Origin: Comamonadaceae bacterium
GTDB taxonomy: Bacteria > Pseudomonadota > Gammaproteobacteria > Burkholderiales > Burkholderiaceae_C
Assembly (NCBI GenBank): GCA_027486755.1
Contig: JAIXOM010000043.1
Span: forward strand, 32,412-96,411
Direction of reading: 5' to 3'
Length of the DNA stretch: 64,000 nucleotides
The notes beneath the pieces were generated by a model that saw only the letters and a program-made list of their open reading frames with translations, searched no databases and had not been told where the DNA came from. Shown piece after piece: positions 35,006 through 44,059 of the stretch (positions are counted from its first letter, which is position 1; each line of letters starts with the position of its first letter). Made by a program: the position numbers and the translations under genes.

Positions 35006-35664
35006 GCCAGCAGCACGAACACGAGTTCGAGGCAGCCCCAGGCCTGCCCGAAGCGCTGCCGGCGGGTGAGAAGATCCTCTGGCAGGGCGCCCCAGACTGG
35101 CGCCAGCTGGCCCTGCACGCCTTTCATGTGCGCAAGCTGGCGATCTACTTTGTGCTCATGATCGCTCTGCAAGGGCTGGTCATGCGGCATCAAGCGGCTG
35201 ATCTCATCTTAGCTTCGCTCATGACCAGCGCCATACTGGCGTTGACGGCAGTCGGCATGCTGACCGCCATTGCCTGGTTTGCTTGCCACACCTGCCTCTA
35301 CACCCTGACCAACAAGCGGCTGGTGATGCGGGTGGGCATTGTGCTGACCATGACCTTCAACCTGCCCCTGGTCCGATTGGCCGGCGCTGCGCTCAAGCCC
35401 CGCGGAGGCGGCTGCGGCGATATCGCGCTGCGCATCAAGGAGCCCGACCGCATCGCCTACCTGCATTTGTGGCCGCATGCCCGTGCCTGGCGTCTGAAGA
35501 ACCCAGAGCCCAGCCTGCGCTGTGTTGCAGATGCCGCTGCAGTAGCGGGCAAGATCGCCCAGGCCTGGCGCGCAGCCAACCCGGGTGAAGCTGCGCTCTT
35601 GGGCCCACAGGGCGAGGCCCCGCCCAACTCGGTGCAGGGCCTGTCCCAGCCCATCTCCGCTTGA
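35002..35664 (+). CDS. puhB: Photosynthetic complex assembly protein PuhB
   Basis: A 220-residue membrane protein of the PuhB family, needed for reaction-centre/LH1 assembly. It has a PH-like domain with LPAGEKILWQGAPDWRQLALHAFHVRKLAIYF split over the membrane entry (about 15-55), two or three helices, and TLTNKRLVMRVGIVLTMTFNLP. It starts at TTG 35002 in a TTGA overlap with puhA, CAGGAG lying eight bases upstream. Confidence 0.9.
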   Translation: MSQQHEHEFEAAPGLPEALPAGEKILWQGAPDWRQLALHAFHVRKLAIYFVLMIALQGLVMRHQAADLILASLMTSAILALTAVGMLTAIAWFACHTCLYTLTNKRLVMRVGIVLTMTFNLPLVRLAGAALKPRGGGCGDIALRIKEPDRIAYLHLWPHARAWRLKNPEPSLRCVADAAAVAGKIAQAWRAANPGEAALLGPQGEAPPNSVQGLSQPISA

Positions 35665-35675
35665 GCTGCACCGCC

Positions 35676-36155
35676 ATGAGCATCGTCAAGCCCATGCCCA
35701 CCGTTCGTCATCGGCCCTGGCCGCTGTGGCTGGGCTTGGCTTTGGTGGCGCTGATCATGGTGGCAGTGGCCTGGCAGCGCCAGCAGCCGGTCCAAGCCGC
35801 GCCCATGGGCGAGCTCAAATGGCAGCTCTTGCTGAGTTTTGAAGACCGGCCCGGGGGCGATATCGGCGTTATTGACGCTACCACTCAAAAAGAGGTGGCG
35901 CTGCTGCAGGGCGAACATGGGTTTGCCCGCGGTGCGCTGCGCACCCTCGCCCGCGAGCGGCTGCGTCGCAACCTTGGTCCCCAAACCCCTTTTGAGCTGT
36001 CGGCCTATGTGGACGGCAAGCTCGTGCTGCGCGACCCGGCTACCGGTGAGCGTGTCCATCTCGAATCTTTCGGCGCAGGTAATGCGGCGGTGTTTGCCCA
36101 GCTGCACCGCGTCGGACTGCCGCCCTCGTCCTCGCATCAAGGAGTCAAACCATGA
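35676..36155 (+). CDS. puhC: Photosynthetic complex assembly protein PuhC
   Basis: A 159-residue protein with one N-terminal helix ([20 protein letters not shown]) and a periplasmic domain typical of PuhC ([33 protein letters not shown]). PuhC influences LH1-RC assembly. The start is set at ATG 35676; TTG 35661, which overlaps the puhB stop as TTGA like several other genes here, is an equal alternative. It overlaps acsF by 4 bases. Confidence 0.87.
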   Translation: MSIVKPMPTVRHRPWPLWLGLALVALIMVAVAWQRQQPVQAAPMGELKWQLLLSFEDRPGGDIGVIDATTQKEVALLQGEHGFARGALRTLARERLRRNLGPQTPFELSAYVDGKLVLRDPATGERVHLESFGAGNAAVFAQLHRVGLPPSSSHQGVKP

Positions 36156-37270
36156 ATGCTGCCATAGCCAACGACCGCAACACCGATCATGTCGACCTGC
36201 TGATGAGTCGGGTCGAGAGTTCGGCCGATGCCACCGCCCGTGCCCTGGTCAACACCGTGCTCTCGCCGCGCTTCTACACCACCGACTTTGCCGCCTTTGA
36301 CCGCCTCGATATCGAGCCGGTCCGCGCCGAATGGGACGTGATGATGGCCGAATACGAAGGCGACAACAACCATGACCACTTTCAGCGCGACGCGCAGTTT
36401 GCCGAAGAGGTCAAGCAGCTGATGCCGCAGCTCAGCCCCGAGCTGCGCCAGGAATTCATAGACTTCCTGATCTCCTCCCTGACCTCCGAGTTCTCCGGCT
36501 GCATTCTCTACAACGAGATTCGCAAGAACATCAAGAATCCGGACATCCGCCAGCTGATGACCTATATGGCCCGCGACGAGTCTCGCCATGCCGGCTTCAT
36601 TAATCAGTCGCTCAAGGACTTCAACCTGGGCATAGACCTGGGCGGTCTCAAACGCAGCAAAAGCTACACCTTCTTCAAGCCCAAGTACATTTTTTATGCG
36701 ACCTATCTGTCGGAGAAGATCGGTTACGCACGCTACATCACGATTTTTCGTCAGCTCGAAAAGCATCCCGACAAGCGCTTTCACCCCATCTTCCGCTGGT
36801 TCGAGCGCTGGTGCAACGACGAGTTCCGTCATGGTGAATCGTTCGCGCTGATCATGCGCGCCGACCCCAAGCTGCTCAGCGGTGTCAACCGCCTATGGAT
36901 ACGCTTTTTCATCCTGGCGGTCTATGCCACCATGTATGTGCGTGACCACAGTCGCCCGCTCCTGCATGAGGCCATGGGTCTGCATTCGACCGACTACGAC
37001 TACGAGGTGTTTCGCATCACCTCGCAGATTTGCCGTCAGGTTTTTCCGGTCGAGCTCGACATTGATCACCCGAGCTTTCGGCGCGGCATGGACAAGCTGC
37101 TGCAAATTTCCCTGGCCCATCAGCGTGCCAAGGTGCGGGGCGGTCCAGTCGGGCTGCTGCTGCAGGGCGTGCATGCGCTGCGGGCGGTCTGGACCTTCGG
37201 CACGCTGTTCATGCTGCCGGTCAAGTCCAACGAGTTGCCGCAGCAGACCCGGATGGCCCCGGTCTGGTGA
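36152..37270 (+). CDS. acsF: Mg-protoporphyrin IX monomethyl ester oxidative cyclase
   Basis: A 372-residue diiron enzyme that forms the isocyclic ring E using O2. Diiron ligand motifs [10 protein letters not shown] and [10 protein letters not shown] (ExxH type) are visible, with the first Glu helices at [13 protein letters not shown]. Its presence, and no bchE in the window, points to aerobic or microaerobic pigment synthesis. Lying between puhC and puhE, it is in the typical betaproteobacterial place. Confidence 0.96.
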   Translation: MNAAIANDRNTDHVDLLMSRVESSADATARALVNTVLSPRFYTTDFAAFDRLDIEPVRAEWDVMMAEYEGDNNHDHFQRDAQFAEEVKQLMPQLSPELRQEFIDFLISSLTSEFSGCILYNEIRKNIKNPDIRQLMTYMARDESRHAGFINQSLKDFNLGIDLGGLKRSKSYTFFKPKYIFYATYLSEKIGYARYITIFRQLEKHPDKRFHPIFRWFERWCNDEFRHGESFALIMRADPKLLSGVNRLWIRFFILAVYATMYVRDHSRPLLHEAMGLHSTDYDYEVFRITSQICRQVFPVELDIDHPSFRRGMDKLLQISLAHQRAKVRGGPVGLLLQGVHALRAVWTFGTLFMLPVKSNELPQQTRMAPVW

Positions 37271-37320
37271 GTCGGGCATGAGCTGCGCGCACCGTCCTCT
37301 TGTGAAGCAAAGGCCTGCCC

Positions 37321-38169
37321 ATGCCTGAATTCATGGAGTCCATCGCTGCGGCCTGTGGCTTTGCCCTGCTCAGTTGGTGGCTGGGCACCGGTGCCATCTT
37401 GTGGATGGTGCGGCTCAAGGCCTCGAGCTTTCGCTGGAGCCTGCTGCTGGCCTCGGCGGCCTTGATCCTGGGCCTGATTGGCGCGGCCTACAGTATGCGA
37501 AGCACCGGTGCGGCCTCTGCCTATTTGGCCTTTGCCAGCGTGATCCTGATGTGGAGCTGGCATGAGCTGGCCTTTCTGACCGGCTGGCTCACCGGACCAC
37601 GGCGCATTGCCCTGCAAACCGGTGCGCGCGGTAGCCAGCGCTTGTTGCAGTCGATACAGGCGGTGGCCTACCATGAACTCGCGCTCTTGCTCAACTTCGC
37701 AGTCCTCTGGGCCCTGCAAATCGGCAAGCCCAATCATATGGCTCTGTGTACCTTTGCCTTGCTGTGGTGCATGCGGGTATCGGCCAAATTCAATTTGTTT
37801 CTGGGGGTGCCGCAGACCGGCGCTCAGTACCTGCCGGCCCACTTGAGCTATCTGGCCAGTTACTTCAAGCGGGCAGCGGTGACGCCATTCTTCTTCTTGA
37901 CCTTGACCGGTTCAGCCCTGACGCTGGTCTGGCTGCTCGGGCAGGTCCATACCGGCCTGGTCAGTGCCACCACCGGCTGGGTGTTGCTGGCGACCTTGCT
38001 GGGTCTGGCCATCGTCGAGCATGTGCTGATGGCCTTCCCACTGTCGATTGAAAAGCTCTGGGGCTGGGCGATGAGCCCTGCGGCTTCCCGTCCACTGGCT
38101 GAGGCAGCGGTGCTGCCGACCTTGCCGGTGGCTTTACCGGTCCATACTGCGAAGGTCGATCCTCCATGA
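37321..38169 (+). CDS. puhE: Photosynthetic complex assembly protein PuhE (DUF3623)
   Basis: A 282-residue membrane protein with seven or so hydrophobic segments and the SWWLGTGAILWMV and WHELAFLTGWLTGPRR segments of the PuhE family. Members affect reaction-centre assembly and pigment levels; the biochemical role is not known. It starts 50 bases after acsF and overlaps crtI by 4 bases. Confidence 0.88.
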   Translation: MPEFMESIAAACGFALLSWWLGTGAILWMVRLKASSFRWSLLLASAALILGLIGAAYSMRSTGAASAYLAFASVILMWSWHELAFLTGWLTGPRRIALQTGARGSQRLLQSIQAVAYHELALLLNFAVLWALQIGKPNHMALCTFALLWCMRVSAKFNLFLGVPQTGAQYLPAHLSYLASYFKRAAVTPFFFLTLTGSALTLVWLLGQVHTGLVSATTGWVLLATLLGLAIVEHVLMAFPLSIEKLWGWAMSPAASRPLAEAAVLPTLPVALPVHTAKVDPP

Positions 38170-39722
38170 ATGCTGTCAATTGGCTGGAGACCCGGCAGTT
38201 GCTGGCTCAGCGGCCGCGTGCTCTGGTCATCGGTAGCGGTTTTGGGGGGCTGGCTGCAGCCATACGTCTGCAACTGCGTGGCTGGCAGGTCACGGTGCTT
38301 GAAAAGCTCGACGCGCCGGGGGGCCGCGCCTACGTCCACCGGGTTGACGGCCATGTGTTTGACGCGGGGCCGACCATCATCACCGTGCCGGCACTGCTTG
38401 AAGAGCTGTGGCAGTTGGCGGGTCGGCGCATGGCCGATGATGTGATGCTCAAGCGCCTGGACCCGTTTTACCGCATCCGTTTTGACGACGGCGATCACTT
38501 CGACTACAGCGGCGATATCGACCGCATGCGGGCGGAGGTTCGACGCATCTGCCCCAGCGATGCGGCGGGCTTTGAAAACTTCATGCGTGAGGCCGATGAA
38601 TGCCACCGTCTGGGCTTTGAGGCGCTGGGCACCCGGCCTTTTAACTCGGTGGTGGACCTTCTGCAGGCGATTCCTTCGATCGCGCGCATGCGCGGCTGGC
38701 GCAATTTGCATCAGATGGTGGCCGGTCACCTCAAGCATCCCAAGCTGCGCATGGCCATGAGTTTGCAGAGCCTGCTCATCGGTGGTAATCCGTATTCGGT
38801 GACCTGCGTCTACAGCCTGGTCAATGCGCTGGAGCGTCAGTTCGGTGTGCACTGGACCATGGGCGGCACCGGCTCCTTGATTCAGGGCATGGTCAAGCTG
38901 CTGCAAAGCCTGGGCGGCGAGCTGCGCTGCAACGCCCAGGTCGACCGTATCGAGGTGGCCCAGGGCCGGGCTAGCGGTGTCAAATTGGCTGGCGGCGAGC
39001 GACTGGAGTCCGATATCGTCGTGTCCAATGCCGATGCCGCTTGGACTTATTTGAACCTGCTCGATCCGCAGTGGCGGCGCAGTTGGAGCGACAAGCGCAT
39101 TGCGCGCGGGCGCTATTCCATGAGCCTGTTCGTCTGGTACTTTGGCACCAATCGGCGCTACGACGAGGTGCCTCACCACATGATGATCCTCGGGCCGCGC
39201 TACAAAGGCCTGCTCGACGACATCTTCAAACACCATCGCCTGAGCAGCGATTTCAGTCTTTATCTGCACCGGCCCAGCGCGACCGATCCGTCCATGGCGC
39301 CCCCGGGCTGCGATACCTTTTACGTGCTCTCGCCGGTGCCGCACCTGGACAGCGGTACCGACTGGCGCGCGCAGGCCGAGCCTTACCGGCAGGCGGTCGC
39401 GCAGGCGCTTGAGCGCACGGTTCTGCCCGGTTTGTCCCAGCATATAAGGGCCTCGCTGCTGACGACGCCGCTGGACTTTCAGGACCGATTGCTGTCCTAC
39501 AAGGGCGCCGCTTTCGGGCTGGAGCCTTTGTTGCTCCAAAGCGCCTACTTTCGTCCGCACAACCGCAGTGAAGACCTGCCAGGCTTGTTCATGGTGGGTG
39601 CCAGCACCCACCCGGGGGCAGGCGTGCCGGGTGTGCTGATGTCGGCCAAAGCCCTGGACCAGGTGGTGCCCGATGCCCATGATTACCTTGAGCGGGGCGT
39701 GCCCTCGCTGGTGGGAGCTTAA
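38166..39722 (+). CDS. crtI: Phytoene desaturase
   Basis: A 518-residue FAD enzyme that desaturates phytoene to neurosporene or lycopene. The FAD motif is VIGSGFGGLAAAIRLQLRG (about residues 20-38), then LEKLDAPGGRAY. The C-terminal bacterial-type desaturase signature is NRSEDLPGLFMVGASTHPGAG-like (about residues 462-482). It overlaps puhE by 4 bases, so carotenoid genes are tied to the puh/acsF transcript. The step number (three or four) is not readable from sequence alone. Confidence 0.95.
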   Translation: MNAVNWLETRQLLAQRPRALVIGSGFGGLAAAIRLQLRGWQVTVLEKLDAPGGRAYVHRVDGHVFDAGPTIITVPALLEELWQLAGRRMADDVMLKRLDPFYRIRFDDGDHFDYSGDIDRMRAEVRRICPSDAAGFENFMREADECHRLGFEALGTRPFNSVVDLLQAIPSIARMRGWRNLHQMVAGHLKHPKLRMAMSLQSLLIGGNPYSVTCVYSLVNALERQFGVHWTMGGTGSLIQGMVKLLQSLGGELRCNAQVDRIEVAQGRASGVKLAGGERLESDIVVSNADAAWTYLNLLDPQWRRSWSDKRIARGRYSMSLFVWYFGTNRRYDEVPHHMMILGPRYKGLLDDIFKHHRLSSDFSLYLHRPSATDPSMAPPGCDTFYVLSPVPHLDSGTDWRAQAEPYRQAVAQALERTVLPGLSQHIRASLLTTPLDFQDRLLSYKGAAFGLEPLLLQSAYFRPHNRSEDLPGLFMVGASTHPGAGVPGVLMSAKALDQVVPDAHDYLERGVPSLVGA

Positions 39723-40796
39723 ATGTTGATGCCGACCACCGAAACCCTGGCGCTGCGGCGCGAGCAGGACCTGCTGGCCTGTGTGGACCTGATGCGCGGC
39801 GGCTCCAAGAGCTTTTTTGCCGCCAGCCGGCTGCTGCCTCAGCGCATGCGGGCCGCCAGTATTGCGCTGTATGCGTTCTGCCGGGTGGCAGACGATCTGG
39901 TTGATCAGGCGCAAGAGCGCGGCGAGGACGTGCACGCCAGCCTGCAGCAGCTGCGTGATCGGCTCGACGACGTCTACCGGGACCAGCCACAGTCCTTTGT
40001 GGAGGACAGGGCGCTGGCGGTGGTGGTGCACCAGTACGAGCTGCCGCGTGGCTTGCTCGATGCCTTGCTCGAGGGCTTTGCCTGGGACGCCCAGGCGCGC
40101 ACCTATGAGACGCTGGAAGATGTCCATGCCTACGGCGCCCGGGTGGCCGGCAGCGTGGGCGCGATGATGTGCTGGATCATGGGGGCGCGCAGTGCCAGCA
40201 CGCTGGCGCGCGCCTGCGAGCTCGGTGTGGCCATGCAGCTGACCAATATCGCTCGCGATGTTGGCGAGGATGCACGCAACGGCCGCCTCTACCTGCCGCG
40301 CCAGTGGATGCGCCAGGCTGGCCTGGAGCCGCAGGATTGGCTGGCCCAGCCCAGTGCCTCACCGGCTTTGCAGCAAGTGGTCGAACGCCTGCTACAGGAG
40401 GCTGACAGGCTCTATCGACTATCGACAGCCGGCGTGGCCAACTTGCCGCGCGATTGTCGCGCAGCGATTTTGGCCGCTCGTCTGATTTATGCCGAGATCG
40501 GCCATCAGCTGCGGCGCGACGGGCTCAATCCCGTCGATCACCGCGCCGTGGTTCCCACCTCGCGCAAGATGGTTCTGCTTGGACGCGCCTGGTTGCCTGT
40601 GACGCCCTCTGCAGCCTTGGCGCTAGAGCCGCCACTGGCTGCCATCGCCTACCTGGTCGAGATTTGCGTCAGAGCCGGTGCTGCACCGGCCGCGCAGCGC
40701 AGCAAAGGCTGGGTGCGCCGTCCGGTGGGCGAGCGGGTCGGCTGGATGATCGAGCTGTTCGAGCGTCAGCAGGTGCTGCGGCGCACTGCGCGCTGA
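39723..40796 (+). CDS. crtB: Phytoene synthase
   Basis: A 357-residue squalene/phytoene synthase that joins two geranylgeranyl diphosphates. The two aspartate motifs are VADDLVDQAQERGED (about 57-71) and NIARDVGEDARNGRLYLP (about 176-193). The ATG follows directly after the crtI stop codon. A second in-frame ATG lies two codons on. It is the last gene of the plus-strand superoperon and converges on crtC. Confidence 0.95.
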   Translation: MLMPTTETLALRREQDLLACVDLMRGGSKSFFAASRLLPQRMRAASIALYAFCRVADDLVDQAQERGEDVHASLQQLRDRLDDVYRDQPQSFVEDRALAVVVHQYELPRGLLDALLEGFAWDAQARTYETLEDVHAYGARVAGSVGAMMCWIMGARSASTLARACELGVAMQLTNIARDVGEDARNGRLYLPRQWMRQAGLEPQDWLAQPSASPALQQVVERLLQEADRLYRLSTAGVANLPRDCRAAILAARLIYAEIGHQLRRDGLNPVDHRAVVPTSRKMVLLGRAWLPVTPSAALALEPPLAAIAYLVEICVRAGAAPAAQRSKGWVRRPVGERVGWMIELFERQQVLRRTAR

Positions 40797-40811
40797 TCGG
40801 CCGACGATTCG

Positions 40812-40828
40812 GCGCTGCCCTGCAGCGC
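40812..40828. terminator. Possible bidirectional terminator between crtB and crtC
   Basis: GCGCTGC/GCAGCGC forms a 7-bp stem with a 3-base loop in the 50-bp gap between the convergent genes. The T-rich run (TCTCTTTTT) is 15 bases further on, so intrinsic termination is uncertain. Confidence 0.35.
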
Positions 40829-40846
40829 TTGTAGCAGCATCTCTTT

Positions 40847-41764
40847 TTACAGACGCCGTGGCATGCGCCAGGGCAGCATGGCGCGCACCACCGGGTTGAC
40901 CAGACGCGGCACACTGAGCGTTTCGTGAAAGCTGGTGAGCGACTGGCCGAGCATGGCGCTGCTGATCACGCTGCGCTGATAAAAAGGCGTGTCTTCCAGT
41001 TGCTTCAAGACTTTGACCGGCACATCGCTGCGCATGCGTCGGCTCAAGCCCCAGGCGGTGCGTGGCAGGCGTTTTTGGGGTGGGGCTTCAAAGTCAAGCA
41101 CGCGACCATCGGGCATGAAGCGCAGCGCCAGCACATGACCTGCTGGGTCGTCAGGCTCGACGTCGTAGAGGACAGCCGTGCTGCCATCGGCCAGTTGCCC
41201 GCGCGACCAGTCCCAGTGCTTGAAACCCTTTTCGATAGGCTCGTCGCCTTCGTTCGAATCCAGGTAGGCGTGACCGCTCCAGCGCTGCTCGGGCTGGGAC
41301 AGTTCCACCTCCACCCGCGCCTGTGGCGCGATCGGCCCCCAGTGGTGCCGCCCCCTGGCCTCCAGCGGGGTGGAAAAGTTAAAAAGCTGCTCCGGATAGA
41401 GTCGTACCTTTCCGCGCACCCGCAGGGGTATCGGAATGCCGATCTCTTCGATGTCGATGCACAGCGCCTGCCCGTCCCAGCTCACCTGGCTGGGCCCGAT
41501 CTGGAAATGGCTGGCATCGCGTTGGCAGTGGCGTGCGCCACGCTCGGTCATAGCCCAGCGGCCCGCACCCGGGCTGTAGAGCGCGACGTTGAGCGCGCAG
41601 TGGTTCATGGGGTCGGCCTGGCCGCCGCGCCGGGCCCAGGCGTAGTAGGGCGAGAACACGCTGCCGACAAAAGCGATGATGGTCAGGCCGTGACGGCCGT
41701 CCGCGCTCAGGGCGTCGATGTACCACCAGAGGTAGCCGCCCGAGGGGACCGTCTGGTCAAAGCG
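40847..41764 (-). CDS. crtC: Carotenoid 1,2-hydratase (hydroxyneurosporene synthase), start unresolved
   Basis: The conserved core of CrtC is intact: RFDQTVPSGGYLWWYIDAL at the N-terminus, SVFSPYYAWARR, and WSGHAYLDSNEGDEPIEKG followed by HWDWSRG, which contain the catalytic His, Trp and Asp region. It adds water to the acyclic carotene end. The coordinates give the conserved part. No ATG, GTG or TTG lies in frame between it and ATG 42055, which would overlap crtD by about 350 bases. The nearest plausible ATG (41775) is one frame off. Either a non-standard start, a frameshift or a sequence error is involved. Confidence 0.85.
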   Translation of the reverse strand, partial: RFDQTVPSGGYLWWYIDALSADGRHGLTIIAFVGSVFSPYYAWARRGGQADPMNHCALNVALYSPGAGRWAMTERGARHCQRDASHFQIGPSQVSWDGQALCIDIEEIGIPIPLRVRGKVRLYPEQLFNFSTPLEARGRHHWGPIAPQARVEVELSQPEQRWSGHAYLDSNEGDEPIEKGFKHWDWSRGQLADGSTAVLYDVEPDDPAGHVLALRFMPDGRVLDFEAPPQKRLPRTAWGLSRRMRSDVPVKVLKQLEDTPFYQRSVISSAMLGQSLTSFHETLSVPRLVNPVVRAMLPWRMPRRL

Positions 41765-43245
41765 AGGCTGTCCATCAGGGCCGCGGCCGCCAGTCGGCCC
41801 GACAGGGCTGCCATGGGCACTCCCGGTCCCGGATGCACGCTGCCCCCCGCCAGGTACAGGCCCGGCACCGGGCTCTTCGCTCCCGGCCGGGCGAAGGCCG
41901 ACATCCAGCCGTGGGTCGCTTGGCCGTACAGTGCCCCGCCCGTGGCCGGAAACAGCCGATGAAAGTCCTGCGGCGTGGTGCGCAGGATCTGATGCGGCTG
42001 CGCCTGTATGCTCAGGCCGGATCGGCGCAGCAGGTCGAAGCTGTGGGTCTGACATTGCATGAGCTCCTCATCGGTCTGTGCCGTCGGTGTCTGGTCGCCA
42101 CGGGCTGGTGCATTGACCAGGCACAGCAGCCTCTCGGGCCCCTCTGGACGGGGGCCGGTGCCACGGTCCTGTGCGCAGACGTAAACCGTCGGGCGTCTGG
42201 GCAGTCGCCCGGCAGAAAAAATATCTTCGAATTCGCTGGCGTAGTCGCTCTGGAAGAACACATTGTGCCGGTCTAGCTCTGGCCCCTCAACGGAGGCGTG
42301 GATGGACCAGGTCAGGGCCGAGAGCGAGCGCTGTGGGGCCTTGGCAGGTGCCGCCGTGCGCAGCGCGGGGCCCAGCAGGCCAGTGCGCAGCGCCGACATA
42401 TCGCCATTGAAAACCACGCTGTCGGTCGGCAGCCGCTCGCCGCTTTGCGTGAGCACCGCGCTGACGCGACCTTGGCTCAGTTCGATGCGCTCGCAGGGGC
42501 AGCCGTAGCGAATGCGAGCGCCGCGGGCCTGCGCCAGCCGCGCCAGGCAGCGCGCCAGCTCATGCATGCCGCCTTGCACCGACCATACGCCGTCGAGCTC
42601 GACCTGTGCGATCAGCATCAAAGTGGCGGGCGCCTGCCAGGGTGAGGAGCCGCAGTAGGTGGCATAGCGGGCGAACAGCTGTCGCAGGCGTTGATCCTGA
42701 AAATAATGCCCCAGGCTGTCCCAGAGGCTGCGCATGGGGCCGATGCGGGTCAGCGTGGCCAGACCGCGTGCACCCAAAGCACTGCCCAGGCCCATGACAT
42801 TGGGGTTGCTGCCGCGTATGAAGGGACCCTCCAGCGCTTGGTAGACCGCGCGCGCCGTTTGGCAAAAGTGCTCGAAGCGTCGCGCCTCGGCCGCGCCCGC
42901 GAAGCGCCCGACCGCGTCGGCCGACTGGCGGGCATCGGCATAGAGGTCTAAAGCGCTGCCGTCCGCCCAGAAGTGGCGGGCCAGCACGGGCAGGGCCGTG
43001 ATGCTGAGCTCAGACTCCAGTTGCGTGCCCACGCTGGCCAGGATCTCGTCAAACACCCAACGCATGGTAAAGACGGTCGGGCCGCTGTCGATGGCGGCGC
43101 CATCGACGATGGGCTGACGGATCTTGCCGCCGGGGCTGTCGGCAGACTCCAGCACCGTCACGTCCAGGCCCTGGTGGGCCAGTTGCAGGGCGCTGACCAG
43201 TCCGGCCATGCCGGCGCCGACCACCACCACCCGGTGCTCAGGCAT
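41707..43245 (-). CDS. crtD: Methoxyneurosporene (hydroxyneurosporene) dehydrogenase
   Basis: A 512-residue FAD desaturase of the CrtI/CrtD family, which introduces the C3,4 double bond after CrtC and CrtF have acted. The FAD motif VVVVGAGMAGLVSALQLAHQ is at residues 5-24, followed by LESADSPGGKI; the C-terminal PVPGLYLAGGSVHPGPGVP is near 475. The start is ATG 43245, inside the end of crtA (8-base overlap), not the longer frame at 43377. Its last 60 bases overlap the crtC core in another frame. Confidence 0.93.
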   Translation of the reverse strand: MPEHRVVVVGAGMAGLVSALQLAHQGLDVTVLESADSPGGKIRQPIVDGAAIDSGPTVFTMRWVFDEILASVGTQLESELSITALPVLARHFWADGSALDLYADARQSADAVGRFAGAAEARRFEHFCQTARAVYQALEGPFIRGSNPNVMGLGSALGARGLATLTRIGPMRSLWDSLGHYFQDQRLRQLFARYATYCGSSPWQAPATLMLIAQVELDGVWSVQGGMHELARCLARLAQARGARIRYGCPCERIELSQGRVSAVLTQSGERLPTDSVVFNGDMSALRTGLLGPALRTAAPAKAPQRSLSALTWSIHASVEGPELDRHNVFFQSDYASEFEDIFSAGRLPRRPTVYVCAQDRGTGPRPEGPERLLCLVNAPARGDQTPTAQTDEELMQCQTHSFDLLRRSGLSIQAQPHQILRTTPQDFHRLFPATGGALYGQATHGWMSAFARPGAKSPVPGLYLAGGSVHPGPGVPMAALSGRLAAAALMDSLALTRRSPRAATSGGTSTP

Positions 43246-44002
43246 GGGCTGGCTCGAGCTGACTTTCGACCGGGCTGGGCCATTGACCACGGCTGTGCAA
43301 CACCCGCATTCGCACGAACATCGACTCGGAAAAATACCCCCGGCTGTAAGCGTTCTCCACGGCGCGCTTGTGGGCACCGTTCATCGAGTAAGCCAGCATG
43401 GAGGCGGTGTCCTGCCAGACGCTGAAGGTGCACTGGCGCAGCAGCGGCGCCTCGCCCAGGCCCATGGCCAGAAGGCACCCGGGGCTGCGCCGTAGGTCGG
43501 CTTCGGTGGCCGGTGCCTGCTTCCAGAAGGACATGGCTTTGGCGGGTCTGATGCTGGCGCGGGTGAGGGCGGCCAGCCACTGTGGCTGCGGTTCGGCACT
43601 GACCAACTCGGGCAGTGGCGTGGGCAGCGGACTGCGGTCCCAGGACACGCCGTCCCAGGCGCCGCGGGCTGACTCCACAGACAGCAGGGCCGACCAGCAG
43701 CGGCCAGCGCGTTCCTGGAAAGCGGCCATTTGCGGGCCATCGAGAAAAGCCAGCGCATGTTCAGCCTGCTTGAACAAGGCGATCACGCCCTGGTGGGTGC
43801 TGCTGGGCCGCAGGCTAAAACCACCATTGTTGCCGCTGCCCATGACCTTGCTAAAGAGCAAACCTGGCACATCTTTCAGGGCCGAGTTGCCTTGCATCAA
43901 ACGCAGCCAGCCCCAGCGCCTGTGCTCAGGCAGATAATCGATGAGCACCGCCACAGCGACTCCGCTCAAGGCGGGCGGGTCAGACTGCGGCTTGGTGTTC
44001 AT
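43238..44002 (-). CDS. crtA: Spheroidene monooxygenase
   Basis: A 254-residue CrtA-family protein that oxidises spheroidene to spheroidenone (or makes 2-keto-spirilloxanthin). Family segments are RWGWLRLMQGNSALKDVPGLLFSKVMGSG split at about 32-60, SFWKQAP and TFSVWQDTASMLAYSMNGAHKRA. Its ATG lies just past the puf terminator and has no clear ribosome site, so expression may depend on read-through from pufC. crtD overlaps its end. Confidence 0.92.
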   Translation of the reverse strand: MNTKPQSDPPALSGVAVAVLIDYLPEHRRWGWLRLMQGNSALKDVPGLLFSKVMGSGNNGGFSLRPSSTHQGVIALFKQAEHALAFLDGPQMAAFQERAGRCWSALLSVESARGAWDGVSWDRSPLPTPLPELVSAEPQPQWLAALTRASIRPAKAMSFWKQAPATEADLRRSPGCLLAMGLGEAPLLRQCTFSVWQDTASMLAYSMNGAHKRAVENAYSRGYFSESMFVRMRVLHSRGQWPSPVESQLEPAHA

Positions 44003-44010
44003 GGCATGGA

Positions 44011-44044
44011 ATAAAAAAGAGCCGGGGCGTTGAAGCGCCCCGGC
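44011..44044 (-). terminator. Rho-independent terminator after pufC
   Basis: On the minus strand a perfect 9-bp stem GCCGGGGCG/CGCCCCGGC is followed by CTCTTTTTTATT. It lies 16 bases past pufC and ends less than 10 bases before the crtA start codon. Confidence 0.85.
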
Positions 44045-44059
44045 CTGAAGAGCAAGACC

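Noticed and set aside
37860..40127. A 755-codon open frame on the minus strand
   Set aside because: It lies opposite puhE, crtI and crtB; low-complexity His/Gln-rich translation, no family features.
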